NCBI GenBank assembly: GCA_034509495.1
Contig: CM067508.1
Coordinates: 29,548,071-29,612,070 of the forward strand
Source of the DNA: Acestrorhynchus altus
Taxonomy: Eukaryota > Chordata > Actinopteri > Characiformes > Acestrorhynchidae
Reading direction: 5' to 3'
DNA length: 64,000 nt
Below, one piece after another: positions 1 through 11,334 of the stretch. A program made the translations under genes and the position numbers. Position 1 is the stretch's first letter, and each line of letters starts with the position of its first letter. The notes under the pieces are model-generated. The model ran no database searches. It was not told where the DNA came from and saw only the letters and a list, made by a program, of their open reading frames with translations.

Positions 1-129
1 CGCTACTGTAACTACTGCAGCATAGGATCAGTGTACATCTAACCTGGTGGTGGTTGATCATCTGAGGAGGATCAGCTGAAAAAGATCAGTTGAGGATGAC
101 CAGCTGAGGATGACCAGTTGTGGAGGACT

Positions 130-860
130 AGATGTGGAAGACCAGCTGTGGAGGACCAGCTATCATTCAACCTTTTCTCTCTAGAGGTCACTCCGAGGCT
201 GTTCGGTCTCTTGTCACTTCAAGAGTTGACCGCTGCACCTCCCTTCTGTTTGGTGTTCCTCTAGGCTTTCATCAGGCCCTTCAACTGATCCAGAATCCAC
301 GTTTGCAACGTTTTCAATGTTCCTAAATTCGGCCATGTAACTCCTTTGCTGCGTTCCCTTCACCAGCTTCCTGGAGCTGAACATCAGATTCAAACCCCTG
401 ATTCTGGCCTACAAAGCCAAAAACAGACCAGCCCGTCCGTACTTGATGGAAAGAGCCCTTCGAGGATCAAGTGCAGCTCAGCTTGACCCTCCGTCCCTCA
501 AGACCCTTGCAAGACAAGCATGCAGGCTCTTTTCTGTCCTGGCACCAAAGTGGAACAAAGTTCTCCTGGGGGTCCGAACAGTGGAGTCGCTTGCTGTCTT
601 CAAATGCTGACTGACAGTCTCTTAACACTTTAAAGTATTATAATCATGCTCTGTCTTGTTAGTCTCTGATCTTTGTTTAACCTCAGTTAAAAAAAATCAG
701 TTAATCTTTGGCAGCATCTAAGCTTGATGTATCTCTGGATTCAAGCCTCCACTAACTAGTTAAGGATGTTTTCTGAGTGAACAGCAAAGCTCTTTTTAAG
801 TCGCTCTGGATTAGAGCATCTGCCAAATGCCTTACATTTAACTGTAAATCAGAGGTGTCC
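130..860 (+). mobile_element. LINE 3' end (L2/CR1-like), degenerate reverse transcriptase C-terminus
   Basis: The plus strand reads LVTSRVDRCTSLLFGVP and LQLIQNP, then after frameshifts ARQACRLFSVLAPKWNKVLL and GVRTVESLAVFK before a stop. This is the usual C-terminal end of fish L2-type LINE reverse transcriptase. The tail gtcgctctggattagagcat followed by ctgccaaatgcc and ATTTAACTGTAA-like sequence is the typical 3' end. It is 5'-truncated and broken by frameshifts. Confidence 0.75.
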
Positions 861-1463
861 AGGGGTCCACATGGGTGACAACTGTGCTAGGTGGGTTCCA
901 GGTGGGCATGGGATCGGTGTGTAACTGGGACTCAACTGGGGTCCCAAACGGACCCCGTTGTTACAGCCCACTTTAATCTCAAATGAGTCCCTTGAGTTCA
1001 CTGTGTTGGGACATTATTACACACTGAGCCACTAACAGGACAGGCTCACTGAATGTGGCAGACTTACTGACCCTTCGTTTTTATGGTTACCTGCATAATG
1101 TTTATGCAATCACATATGTACATATTACATTTCATATTCATAATGAGGCATTATTGATTATGTTGTAATATGCAACTTTCCCTCTAGTATTAAAGTTATC
1201 TGTCTGTCTCTTTCTAATATTTGCAGACATTAACCGTTCCCTTGATTCAACAGTCCATTTTCTAAATTTAATAGATCTCTTGGTTTAGAGGGGACGCTTC
1301 ATTTAAATTCAGGGAATTTCTAAGCCTTCAAATATTTGAAGTCTCTTAATATTATTTTTCTAGCCTGATACTGAGGTAGGAATATTAGTCTCACTGTAAT
1401 GTACCTTGTGTACTGTACCTGTCCTGTTATTTTGAAGTAAATGTTTTTCTGCTCTTTTCACAG
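861..1463. other. Intronic or 5' sequence, nothing recognised
   Basis: AT-rich sequence between the LINE remnant and the first visible NCOA5-like exon. No coding or repeat signal was identified. Confidence 0.5.
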
Positions 1464-1547
1464 TGGGTTGCAACCTCTTCGAGCTTTCAGAAGACAGCCA
1501 TACCCTCAAAGAGAGGAAAGAAAAGATATACAGCACGAGTCAGATAG
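1464..1547 (+). CDS. ncoa5: NCOA5-like coding exon (first seen in window)
   Basis: The exon follows a pyrimidine-rich tract ending in cag and is followed by gtaggt. It is read in the phase that gives a basic, charged stretch containing QREERKDIQHESD, which resembles the arginine-rich linker before the NCOA5 core. It enters in phase 2 and leaves in phase 2, and joins the next exon to make ESDSYERAEQQDD. The frame is chosen because only it joins exon 2 openly; a second frame is also open inside the exon. Confidence 0.7.
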   Translation, partial: WVATSSSFQKTAIPSKRGKKRYTARVR

Positions 1548-4500
1548 GTAGGTCACAGGTGTATTATGGCCTGTATTATGTGAGTAAAAGTGAATCAAAA
1601 AGTGTGTCATTCTGTTTTTCAAGTTTTTCATTTTTTTCCATTTTTAAAACTGTTTTTTGAATTGTGCCAAAAGTTCATGATGAATGGTCCAATAATTATA
1701 TTCCAAAATTGACGGCCATTGAAAGTAATTTGTTTGTTATGTAAAGGTTCATATACTTGTATTTTAATTAATATACTCAGAATAAACTATAGACATGATA
1801 CACTATCATTACAAACTATCAGACTTACGCTATAAAACCACACTCTTATCTAACCACACAAATTATAAGTGAGTAATCCAGCTCAGAAATCAGCTAAAAT
1901 TCACTTCTAACTGAATCAAATCCCAGTTTACATGCCAGAGGAGCTTCCAGTGCATATTACTGACCAGTGAGAGGGGGCAGGGCTGATGTAAGTGACCCAG
2001 GTGTTCAAATTTTAGAGTACATACATAAACAACAAAAATAACAAAGTATATTCAGGATTTTTTATTTTATTTGGACCACAATCAAATATTGTGAAGAACT
2101 TTTATAAATATCCTTGTCAATCTAATCACTACATATTGGCAACAAATTTGAGTATCCTATGATCTGAAAATAATATCTAGCCCCTGTGACTGTGTCCTAT
2201 AGATATGTTTACATTTTTTTGGTGAATAAAAGTACTTTGAGCTACCAAAAACCTAGAGTACTAAAGGTTAAATGTTCTGCAAGATTCTAAAGAAGATTCG
2301 GTGGAATTTGAACTAAACGTTAAGATAAACTCCGTCTCTGATTTTAGCTATGAACGTGCTGAACAGCAGGATGATTATTCTGGAGCTACGAGCTACAAAA
2401 CGTATGAACATTCAACACATCAGCCACACCAGACTCATCCGCCCAAAGGTAATAATTTTGAAGGATGTTTTCCTAACTTTTTCTAATTTTAAAAGTATAA
2501 ATATTGTAAGGAATTTTAATCACACACATTCCCTCAGTTCCCTCATCGTCTGAAGAGGGGGAGCGCAGTCCTCTGTACCTCAGACTGTACAATCGGTTTC
2601 ATGGAGATGGGGCCAAGAAGCCTGCTGACTGTGTTGTGCTGTCTGTAAATAATCAGAATTTGTGAGTATCTGCAACACCAGGAAAGTGAATTCTCTAAAA
2701 ATACAAAAATATGAAAATTAATCATTTTAAATATGAGCATATTGTAATTCTGCGTGGAGGTTTGACTGCTCAAGATATGCCGTCAGAGCCTCAGTGAAAC
2801 TGTCAAACCTTAAAATCTTCATAAAATCTTTAAATAAGCTCAGATTGTTCAGAGAATCTTCATAAACATATAAATCATTTTTTTGTGGATGTTAACCCTG
2901 CAAAAATAACTCCTGCAAAAATATTCATCTTTAAAATCCTTTGCCCAAATGAAACCATTATTAATTTCTGCACTGTTGCTATGGAAAGATATCTCTCACA
3001 TTTTCACATCAGAGGATGAACATGAACATAAGAAATCTCCTCACATTAAATGCTTCTTCCACTGGTTTTGTGACTAAAAACTGTATAAAATGCACTTTAC
3101 AAACTATTAAATGGGGTTTGAATGAGCTTATGAATAAAACAGGATGCTTAATTTTAATACACACACAACGGCCCTGTCGAAGCAAGCACTGAAATATCAT
3201 TCAGATAAATAAGTGCTGCAGACACTTAAAGCCAATAAAGACACCAACATGCATCTCTTCAGTTACATCATCTTTGAGAATTAAAAAATAAAACACTTAA
3301 AGGCACTAAAAACATCTAAGCATGTTATTGTCTGAAATATAATCAATAAATTGAAAATTGTTCTTTTTGTTTGTGCTTTTATGTAAAAACAAGCCCATTT
3401 TGAGTAAAAATTGCTGCACTCACCCAGTTAAATACTTGCACTCAAAGTTCATGTTTTAAATGATGGATAAAGTCCAAGACAGTGTAACTGAATACAATTT
3501 CAGCCACAGATCTGTAGACAAAGAGTAAAGAACATGTTTGAGGGATGTTTACGGGATTGAAGTATGTGATCATTGGAGTGTCTGCATAATTTCTTAATTA
3601 GCAACCAAACCAGAATTAATGAGAAAACACTCTTAAAACATTTCTCACATTAACACAACCACTCCCACAACCACTCTGACCATCAAAAAACACCCATTAA
3701 GTTCTCAAAATCCACACTTAACCATAGAACTAGTTAACAGTAGTTTAACAGTGACTAACGAGTGCATTAAAACCCACATAAGATTTGTGGGGATACAGTT
3801 TCTGTCATTACTGTCGTTTTATTTGTAATCTTTAAATAATACCAGTTACGTAGTGAGTTCATCGTCCTCCATTTTACACCAGAGATTATTCAGAAGCAAA
3901 CATGGAAAAACCAAAAAGCTCATTTCTTCTTAAATCTTTTTAAAACAAACTTACAGAAACAAATGTGGTTTTAATGGAGAGTTTGAAATTCATGCTTTAA
4001 ACAGAATTCCTGCACCCCGTAAATACCCTGTATTTATAATGAAAATGATCATTTATAATCAAGGGCTACATTTTTACTTTGTTGTTTCAGTTTAGTTATA
4101 TATATTTTTGTACAACATATATGATATTCATGCTGTGACCCTTTTTGTAGTTTCCTGTAATTTATGACATATAATCCTAATATCTAATTAGCCATAACTT
4201 TAACATTAGGAAGATTGCTTTCTAAAAGTGGCACATGTGAAGGGCTGGGATATACTTATTAAAGCCCACTTATGTTCAACTTTAAATACAGATACATATG
4301 GAGCTTTCTTTACTCTGTTCATCCATATTTGTGCTTTCGAGCTTATGGTTATGGACAGAACAGAGCAGTACCTCCGGGAATCATGCAGGCATTATAGCCA
4401 GCTGTTCAAGCAAAACATGGGCACTGCAATATAGATATGACAAAGAAGAAACTCTGATGGGTTTCGGGGTTTGCATTTAATAGCTTTGTAAACGTTACGT

Positions 4501-7392
4501 ACAATTATGAAAGGACGGCAGGAAATGAGGTGTGTTTCCATCCCCTTTATATAACACCAGTAAAACTAACAAGTAAAATGGAGAGATTTAACTCTGCTTT
4601 TAGCTGATTCATCTTTACAGATGTTTGCAATCTTTTTATGGCTGTGGTGTTTGCAGTTCAGAGACAAGAAGGGGTCGACCTAATGAGGGCTGAAATCTTA
4701 GTACCACCCTAATGATGCCCACTGCACATCTGGGAGCATAAACACACCAGACAGTTTTGGCAAAGCCATAGCGCAGTTACAAGTTGATACATCATTGTTT
4801 ACTTAAAATCCATTATTATTACTGAATTGAAATTTGGCTTTAGCGATGCCTTTTAGTGGGTGTATTGATTAACATGTATGCCAACGTAAATGATGTATAG
4901 AAGTAAGTGGGCAGCGATGGATAATTATTTTTTTTTTAAACAGACTTATTTCATATTTTAAGTACATTAAGGGAGTATAGATGTATCTTTGGGCAGCAAA
5001 CGAACAGTCAGTTGTGGAAGTTGATGTGTTGGAAGCAGGAGTAACGGGGGCCCAAGGCTCATGGAGGCCCCTCCTCACACCTCATAAAGGATTTGCTGTT
5101 AATGTCTTAGTATCAGATATCACGGGAGCATGGAGGTTTAATGTTCTGGCTGATTTGTTTGTATTTGGAGAAGCCTTACACCTGAACAGAAACGTAATAT
5201 TAAGTCCAGTTTGAGAAGTAATCTCACTCTAGTGCACATAAGTTTGGCTGACTTCATTTCCAGCCTCCCATACTGTGAACTCTAGGCAACACCATGTTGC
5301 TTCCTCTTCCTGCCCACATGTTTAACCAGTTCCCTGGTGCATGGAGGTAAATAACCAGCTCTCTTCTTCTTCTTTCAAAGGGATTACCCAAAATCGTTAG
5401 GCCACTGTTTGCAGGAGCGTGGCCTCTCGGTGGAAATGCTTTACCTGCAGGCGGAGTCAGGCCTAACCCGAGCCCTCCAAGATGTTCGCTCCGACGGTTC
5501 CCCCTTATGTATTCTCGTCGAACAGACTAATGTAACTCTGTCCTCGTGCACAGTAATCATATTTTCAGAGTCCCTCAAAAGTAAGTCCCCACAGCCACAG
5601 TGTTCTAAGCAAAAACAGTAACTCTTCATACCTTCAATAAATATTAGTGTCAGAATACAGTTGCATGCAAACTTTCAGGCTCTGCTGGTCAGATTGTACA
5701 CGTTGGCTTTATTTATTTACTTTATTATTCATGAACACAAGTAAACAACCTCTGCAGCAAATGTATTTAAGTTAGGCAGATCAAGTATTGTAATTTGGAA
5801 ATAGTCATATTTCTCACGCTACTTCCAGAACTTACTCGTGCATCGCATGGATATAGAGCTTGTGTGTGTGAAGTAAGCAGCACATACTGGAGGCTACCCT
5901 ACATCCGAGTTTGGTTTTGTACATGAATTTCCATTCAACCTTAACTGGTGCTGCAATATTCGACACACAATAAAGCTGCTGCATCATTTGAAGTGGAATG
6001 TAAAATTGAACATGAACACATGGGCATTTTTTCTTTATCTGCATCCCGTGTTTACTTTTCATGCTCAGGTTTCATTGGCTGTTGATGTGACCTGGTCAGA
6101 CTGAGCCGCTGACCAGTATACACTACTGGATTGTGCTCAGATAATGGAAAGTTTGATATGCTCTGACTGGTCTGAAGGGTGATTTAAGAAGCTGAAATTC
6201 TGATTCCGAGCCCCTCATACACTCCTCGACTCTCCCAACTCTCAACTCCCACTGACAAACAAAAATCTGCAGACACTGCCAGACTGACAGTCGGGACTAA
6301 AAGGATAGTAAACACTGTAGTGTCCTTAATTTAATTCAAAAACATAAATGTCATGTATATATTATTCAGTACGTTTGAAGTCACAGATTTCAAGACACTT
6401 TTTGTATGTTTTAATGTTGATGCACTTTTTTCAAACTCTAAATATTCTAATGATTTGAGACTGGATTTCTGATTGGCTGTACGTCACAAAAGTAAAACAA
6501 ATTAAGGTTTGTAATATTTCACTTATTAAAATGTGTGTAATGGAGATAAAATATGATAACCATTGAACTTTATAACATTATTCTGTCTCTTTGAGATGCA
6601 CTGGTACAGGGTTATACAGTCCTCCTCGTGGAGTGCCAGACGTCTGCACAGGTATGTGCTCTTCCTGCTTAAGCACTGATTTCAACTCGCCTGTTAGTTC
6701 CCTTTTAATTAGTAGGTCTGTTAGAGCAGGGAAATCAGCATACAGTGCAGGAAGCTGGCACTCCAGGACCGGGGTCGCTTACCCTGGTGTTATGCTAATA
6801 CTCAACAACCAAGGGTTCCTCTAACAGAACTGTTGACAGAACTGAAAATGAAGTTCCTTAAAGGCTGTCAAACAAAATGAACAAGTACAGAAATGTGGAA
6901 ATTCCTGAAAGAACAACAAAAATACTCCCAGCTGGTTACAAACAACATTTGTAAACTATAAATGGTAGAGTATAAAGTAACTACTATATACCAGGTAACA
7001 AAAAATGTATAAAAATTATCTGCAGAGGTTGTTGGCTTTTGTTTACTTTAAAACAAAAATGTCATTTGGGTTTTGCATACAACCGTTACTTGTTTTAGTG
7101 GTGGGCGTCCTTTTGATGCATCTAAAATGACAAATTAAAATTTCTTTTCAGATGATCACTATAAATGTTTACCCGCTGTGTAAAAGCAGCAATAATAACT
7201 TGTCAAGTAAACATAATTACCACACATGATTGCTCCTTAGCACACACAAAACAGACTTTTCAAAATTAAAATGTCAAAAGGTTTACATTTTTAAAAACTT
7301 CAAACTTTAAAAAAGGTTATTTTTTCACCAAATATATAATGTTTATTTCAGGTTCAAAAAATACAAGTTAGAAAAAGTCAGAATTGCATTTA

Positions 7393-7437
<45 letters not shown>

Positions 7438-10400
7438 GATTTAATGCAATGAAATGCACCCAAAAATTCACTCAAAGGATTGCATAAATGGCAGATAAAA
7501 AAATGGTCTGTAAATGGTTTGCACTTTTTTTATACCTATGAAGTTCTCTATACTTTAAAAGCAGGAATGCACTGATAATAGTGCTCGTCTACCACATGTG
7601 CATGGCAGTAAAGTGACACAAATCAAAAAGTCATCACAAAATATCATCATATGCATTAGTTTTGGGTTTTTTTTTCTGCAGGCAATGGTTGACAAAGTAA
7701 ACCCTGAAGCACCCCTTTAAGGAACTCATTTCTCCTCCAATGTAATGGTATTTTTTTCCCAATGACAGATGGCAGTTTCGTTTCAGAATTGATGTCCACC
7801 ATTATATTGTAGTATAATATAGTCATAACATTAAAAAACAATCTCAAAATTACGATGATTGTAGTGATTTTTATATCAGCTCACATTGGTAACTTAGTAA
7901 GTGCATATTATTATTCACAGACTAAGAATCCTCTTTCTGGTCCAGTAAATATTAAAATGACATCTTCAGCGCGGTTAAACACCAGGCTTCATACTGCAGG
8001 TTTCAAAACTTGCAACCAAAAAATCTAAATGCCTGACCACCGTCAACCACACAATCAGGCCTGGAAATGAGTGTTAATGCACTGATATAATTTAATAAGA
8101 AGGTGGACTGCTTCACCTTCATGCAGTTTACATGAGCTAAAGTCATTTACTCTCCTTCAAAAATAGAAACCATCAACCATTAAATATCAGTGGAGAGAAA
8201 ACCCATAGAAGTATATCCAGAGTGCGTCACTGGCACCTTTCTGCTGGTCTGCTGGTCTGAACTCTGCTGTCTAACCTGCAGTGACCCTCACTGTGCACCA
8301 TATGTGATGCTCATCCTTTCTACATTGGCTGAGTCTCTGCTGCTCTCACACAGTTCACCGCAACATGCCCAAGGACCAGGCCATGGACTTTGTGATGGTG
8401 GAGTTTGGGCGTCTGAGCAGCGGGCGGCGGCAGCGTGACTCTGCTGAAGCATCAGCGCAGGCAACTGAGCTGACCGATGACTACCTGGACCGGGCCAAGC
8501 TGGAGCACCACTTTGTGCCTTCCACCACACGCCACCTGCTCTTTCTCATGGCAGAGGGTTTGCACCTGTACCCAGAGGAGCTGGGAACCATCGCTGAGTA
8601 CATACAGAACCGCCAGGACCGTCTGCAAGGTAAGAAGGCATGGACTTCTTCTACTGAACGGGAGACCGTGGATTAGACAGCTATCAGGTGTTACAGAAAG
8701 GAATGCTATTTGGATCACTTTTATCTGGTATTCGGCAACATTTGTCATTGGTTTTAATATCAGTCCCATTATAATGTTGTTTACCGTGTTACTAAGCTTG
8801 CTGTGTATGTTTTGTGTCTGTGCCACCCAGCATTACCCACTGAGGCAAGTGCTAAAGTGGCTCCAGAGACACCAACCAGTCTTCCTGCTGGTTTGGGGAA
8901 TCCTCCACCCCTTCTACCTAATTCCGTCGGCCCAAGCCAACCACTAAGCGAACACTCATCGGTTCCCTCAGGAATGGGTGAGCCATCTCAAGGTCATGTG
9001 ATGGGTGCACAAGGTTGGTGGATTATTTATTTATTAGAGCGTCACTATGATACACTGTGCAGCTGTTCTACAGAAAGCAGTTGTATTTTGTATAATGTAT
9101 ATATTTATATATTTCATATACTGTATATATTATGAAATATGTATATATTTCAACATTTTAGCTATTTAATGTCTGAATATTTGCCAGAATTTTTTAATTC
9201 TTTACACTGAAACCTTTTAGACCTTCAGACCAATTATATAAGAGTTATTAAACATTTAACGTGTTTTTTTTATTATATCCTGAATTTACTGCTCACAGCA
9301 TTAAAAAAAAAACCAAACAAACAAACACGTAGAACATCCCTAGTGTTAAATACCTACTCAAATCATTTGTTTCTGGTTCATGCGGTGCATGGATAATCCA
9401 CCCAGCTGAAGAAAATGTTTTTTTCTTATTGAATTATTAATAATGTATTTTATTATTTTTTTTATTTAAATTTGAATGAATGATTATTTAAGATAATTCA
9501 CTCTAATTATTGCACTGATTGTACTGCAGAGATCTCAGAAACACGTTTCAAAATCGTGTCCTCACAGTGGAAAAGTTGTCTTGGTTGTATTTGCAGATCA
9601 TTTTAGACTTGATTTTAAAGTGCAGTCACTGCCACACTATGGATTACTGTCTCCCCCTGAGGATGGGATGGCGGACCACTGGTGAGTGCTTCAGACCTCA
9701 GTGGTGCTCGCCAGCCTAAAGGTGGAGTAAACCCACTTCGAAGGGTTACAGTTTGACATTATGTAAATAATAGTGGGCAGAACATGGCATAAATCGAAAT
9801 GAAGGAAATACAGCAGTGAGGACCTGCTCTTACGTACCACAGCAGAAAGAGGGATTTGCTGAGTGCACTGACCAAAATAGCCAAAATCATTGCAGCAGGA
9901 GGCGAAAAGTGTGGAAGCTGTTAAGAAGAATATGAAAAATTGCTACCATGACTCATCCTTATGATATATAGACCTAAAACCAGGACAAACAAACTGCAAC
10001 TGCGATACATCAGTAGTTGTTTCGTTTTATGGTCGATTAAATGTCTGCTGTGGTGGTTCCCGAGTTGCTAAAGGTTGGAAACCCTTACTTTAAACGATTT
10101 GTAATTGGCTTAATACGTGTGTTTATATTCTGTGATCAGACATGCTTTGCCTTTTTTTAAACCTGATGTTTGTAATCCTCTAGACTCGTACCTGAAGACC
10201 AAACCTCCTCCTCTTCTGTCAGTGGATGCTCTTCAGGGATCTTCTCACAGGCCACATGCCCCTCACAGCCCTGCTGCTTCTCATGGCCCTAGTGCCACAT
10301 ATACTCCATCTTCCTACAGTTTACAACCACCAAGAGGTCCACCAGGTCCAAGAGGTCTGACAGTCCCACGAGGGCCACCAGGCCTCCATAGTTTACTAGG

Positions 10401-10861
10401 TCCAAGAGAATCCCCAGCTCCTCATGGTCCACAGCCCCGACAAGGCCCAACAGGGCCTCACGTTCCACCTTCCACATATGGGTCTTGTGACCACGGAGTG
10501 CATGATTTCCATCCATCTAGGGGTCCCTTACTTCACCATGGACCTCCTCCAATGCATGGACCTCCTCCACCACATGGACCTCCAGTGCTTCGTGGGCCAC
10601 CATCCCAGAACGGTCCCAGTGGGCTTCGTGGTCCTCCACCTCCACATGGTCCCAGAGCACCACCACCTGCACTCAGGAGCCTTCACATGGGAAATCCACC
10701 AGGTGTGGCCTCTGACGGATTAGATGATGTTCTCACACAATCAGAAAGCATTGTGTTTGACTTTGCGTTTCTATTGCACTTGGTTTATCTTTGAATTAAT
10801 TTTTTTCTTGTTCTTCTTTCTAGGACCAGCACCACGATCTGTACGACGTCTGCTTCCCTGA
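1464..10861 (+). CDS. ncoa5: NCOA5-like nuclear receptor coactivator, 3' part, 8 exons
   Basis: Coding exons are 1464-1547, 2348-2448, 2538-2661, 5381-5580, 8354-8629, 8831-8977, 10184-10702 and 10824-10861. All junctions are GT-AG and the phases join without a break, giving about 495 residues and a TGA stop. The protein start lies left of the window. Residues about 85-175 match the anticodon-binding-like core of NCOA5 (KKPADCVVLSVNN, then GLSVEMLYL, DGSPLCILVEQ and SSCTVIIF), followed by HRNMPKDQAM, equivalent to HRNMPQADAM in human NCOA5. NCOA5 is a nuclear protein that modulates ligand-dependent transcription through estrogen receptor and related receptors. Unusual points: the NCOA5 LXXLL box is LLFLM here, and the tail (residues about 311-483) is Pro/Gly/His-rich instead of Gln/Ser-rich. 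It could be a divergent teleost paralogue rather than the one-to-one orthologue. The family call is firm; the exact symbol is less so. Confidence 0.85.
2348..2448 (+). CDS. ncoa5: NCOA5-like coding exon, Tyr/His/Gln-rich linker
   Basis: This 101-bp exon lies between gattttag and gtaata. It encodes YERAEQQDDYSGATSYKTY followed by a His/Pro-rich end. It is low-complexity linker with no catalytic motif. Phase 2 in and phase 1 out fit both neighbours. Confidence 0.75.
2538..2661 (+). CDS. ncoa5: NCOA5-like coding exon, start of the anticodon-binding-like core
   Basis: This 124-bp exon sits after ccctcag and before gtgagt. It encodes an acidic serine patch, then LYLRLYNRF and KKPADCVVLSVNNQN. The last part corresponds to RPVDCSVIVVNKQTK at the first beta strand of the NCOA5 core. 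Phase 1 in and phase 2 out. Confidence 0.88.
2662..5380. other. NCOA5-like intron, nothing recognised
   Basis: A 2.7-kb AT-rich intron. An open frame of 77 codons at 4981-5214 has no recognisable similarity or splice context, and I treat it as chance. Confidence 0.5.
5381..5580 (+). CDS. ncoa5: NCOA5-like coding exon, main part of the core domain
   Basis: This 200-bp exon follows ttctttcaaag and ends before gtaagt. It encodes DYPKSLGHCLQERGLSVEML, then LQAESGLTRALQDVRSDGSP and CILVEQTNVTLSSCTVIIF. The pattern of alpha/beta strands matches the NCOA5 core (LSQALEDVSRGGSPFAIVI in the human protein). This is the most conserved part of the gene. Confidence 0.95.
6600..6810. mobile_element. Short hAT-like non-autonomous element
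   Basis: It begins with cctcgtggagtgccagacgt, has an internal caactcgcctgttag, and ends with the inverted match gctggcactccaggaccg. The same family recurs at about 12475-12600 and 17314-17488. Confidence 0.5.
7397..7437. repeat. (TTA)n microsatellite
   Basis: About 13 TTA units. Confidence 0.95.
8354..8629 (+). CDS. ncoa5: NCOA5-like coding exon carrying the altered LXXLL position
   Basis: This 276-bp exon is flanked by ctcacacag and gtaaga. It begins HRNMPKDQAMDFVMVEFGRL, the end of the core. A charged helical stretch follows, then STTRHLLFLMAEGLHLYPEE and GTIAEYIQNRQDRLQ. The last block aligns with the NCOA5 segment IQSLINLLADNRYLTAEE, so LINLL becomes LLFLM. Phase 1 in and out. Confidence 0.95.
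8831..8977 (+). CDS. ncoa5: NCOA5-like coding exon, Pro/Ser-rich linker
   Basis: This 147-bp exon follows gccacccag and ends at the strong donor gtgagc. It encodes LPTEASAKVAPETPTSLPAG and a further Pro/Ser-rich stretch. A weaker in-phase donor (gttggt) lies about 35 bases downstream and could extend the exon. Predicted disordered; no domain. Confidence 0.82.
9597..9681 (+). other. Candidate cassette (poison) exon in the NCOA5-like gene
   Basis: This 85-bp segment follows ttgtatttgcag and precedes a strong donor, gtgagt. Entered in the phase left by the upstream exon, it is open throughout (DHFRLDFKVQSLPHYGLLSP and onward). It leaves in phase 2, and joining it to the next coding exon makes a TGA codon at the junction. 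It is therefore either a chance splice-site pair or a regulated exon that triggers nonsense-mediated decay. No transcript evidence is available here. Confidence 0.3.
10184..10702 (+). CDS. ncoa5: NCOA5-like coding exon, Pro/Gly/His-rich collagen-like tail
   Basis: This 519-bp exon follows aatcctctag and ends at gtgtgg. It encodes about 172 residues dominated by repeated short units such as RGPPGPRG, HGPPPMHGPPPPHGPP and LRGPPSQNGP. The unit is an irregular tandem of X-G-P-P with His or Arg before Gly. It replaces the Gln/Ser/Pro-rich C-terminus of canonical NCOA5. It is likely disordered and is not a secreted collagen, since it has no signal peptide context. The open frame continues past the donor to 10794, but splicing to the next exon keeps the phase. 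Confidence 0.85.
10824..10861 (+). CDS. ncoa5: NCOA5-like terminal coding exon
   Basis: After tctttctag, 38 bases encode GPAPRSVRRLLP and a TGA stop (10859-10861). The phase-1 entry joins the preceding GNPP. The short basic end follows the proline-rich tail. The 3' UTR follows directly. Confidence 0.75.
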
Positions 10862-11022
10862 CCAACTCAGGTGGTCTCAGATTTCTTCAGCTAGCGCAGC
10901 CACTTAGGAAGATATTGTGTTCTTGATGTTACTTGACCGTGTTTCCGTTGTCTTTTATATCATTTTGGTTTCAGCTTTGTATATTGCTTTTTATACCTTT
11001 TTTATTTTTCAGTTCACATTTT

Positions 11023-11028
11023 ATTAAA
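11023..11028 (+). promoter_or_regulatory. Candidate polyadenylation signal (ATTAAA) of the NCOA5-like gene
   Basis: ATTAAA lies about 160 bases after the stop codon, with T-rich sequence on both sides. A later AATAAA at about 11786 is an alternative, so the 3' UTR length is uncertain. Confidence 0.5.
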
Positions 11029-11334
11029 AACAAACATTTTGTTTCAAATCTTTGACATCATTTCTGAAATCTCTACAATCACAGCTGTCTTTGGTACAGA
11101 TAGTTCACACGTGACCCTCAGCAGCACAGATACTGTTTCCATGATCCTTTCAGGGAAATTCCTGTCCAGTGTTTCTTAACCCTTAATAATGTTTTAATTG
11201 AATTATGATATTATCATACATATTCTACATTTAGAATTAATATCATATTTTATTATTATAACACAGGAAAATCTTAAACAGGGCTTGCTTTAATGTTTCC
11301 CCAAATCCCAACACACCTGAGCCAACTAATGAAC

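Larger units (their letters stand above)
5581..8353. other. NCOA5-like intron with one hAT-like repeat and an AAT microsatellite
   Basis: This intron holds a short interspersed element at about 6600-6810 and a (TTA)n run at 7397-7437. The rest is AT-rich with nothing recognised. Confidence 0.5.

Noticed and set aside
4981..5214. 77-codon frame in an NCOA5-like intron
   Set aside because: No homology, no splice sites that fit the gene's phase, and it lies within an intron supported by flanking exons.
10289..10723. Second plus-strand and antisense frames over the proline-rich exon
   Set aside because: They are shadows of the low-complexity coding exon; only one frame joins neighbouring exons in phase.
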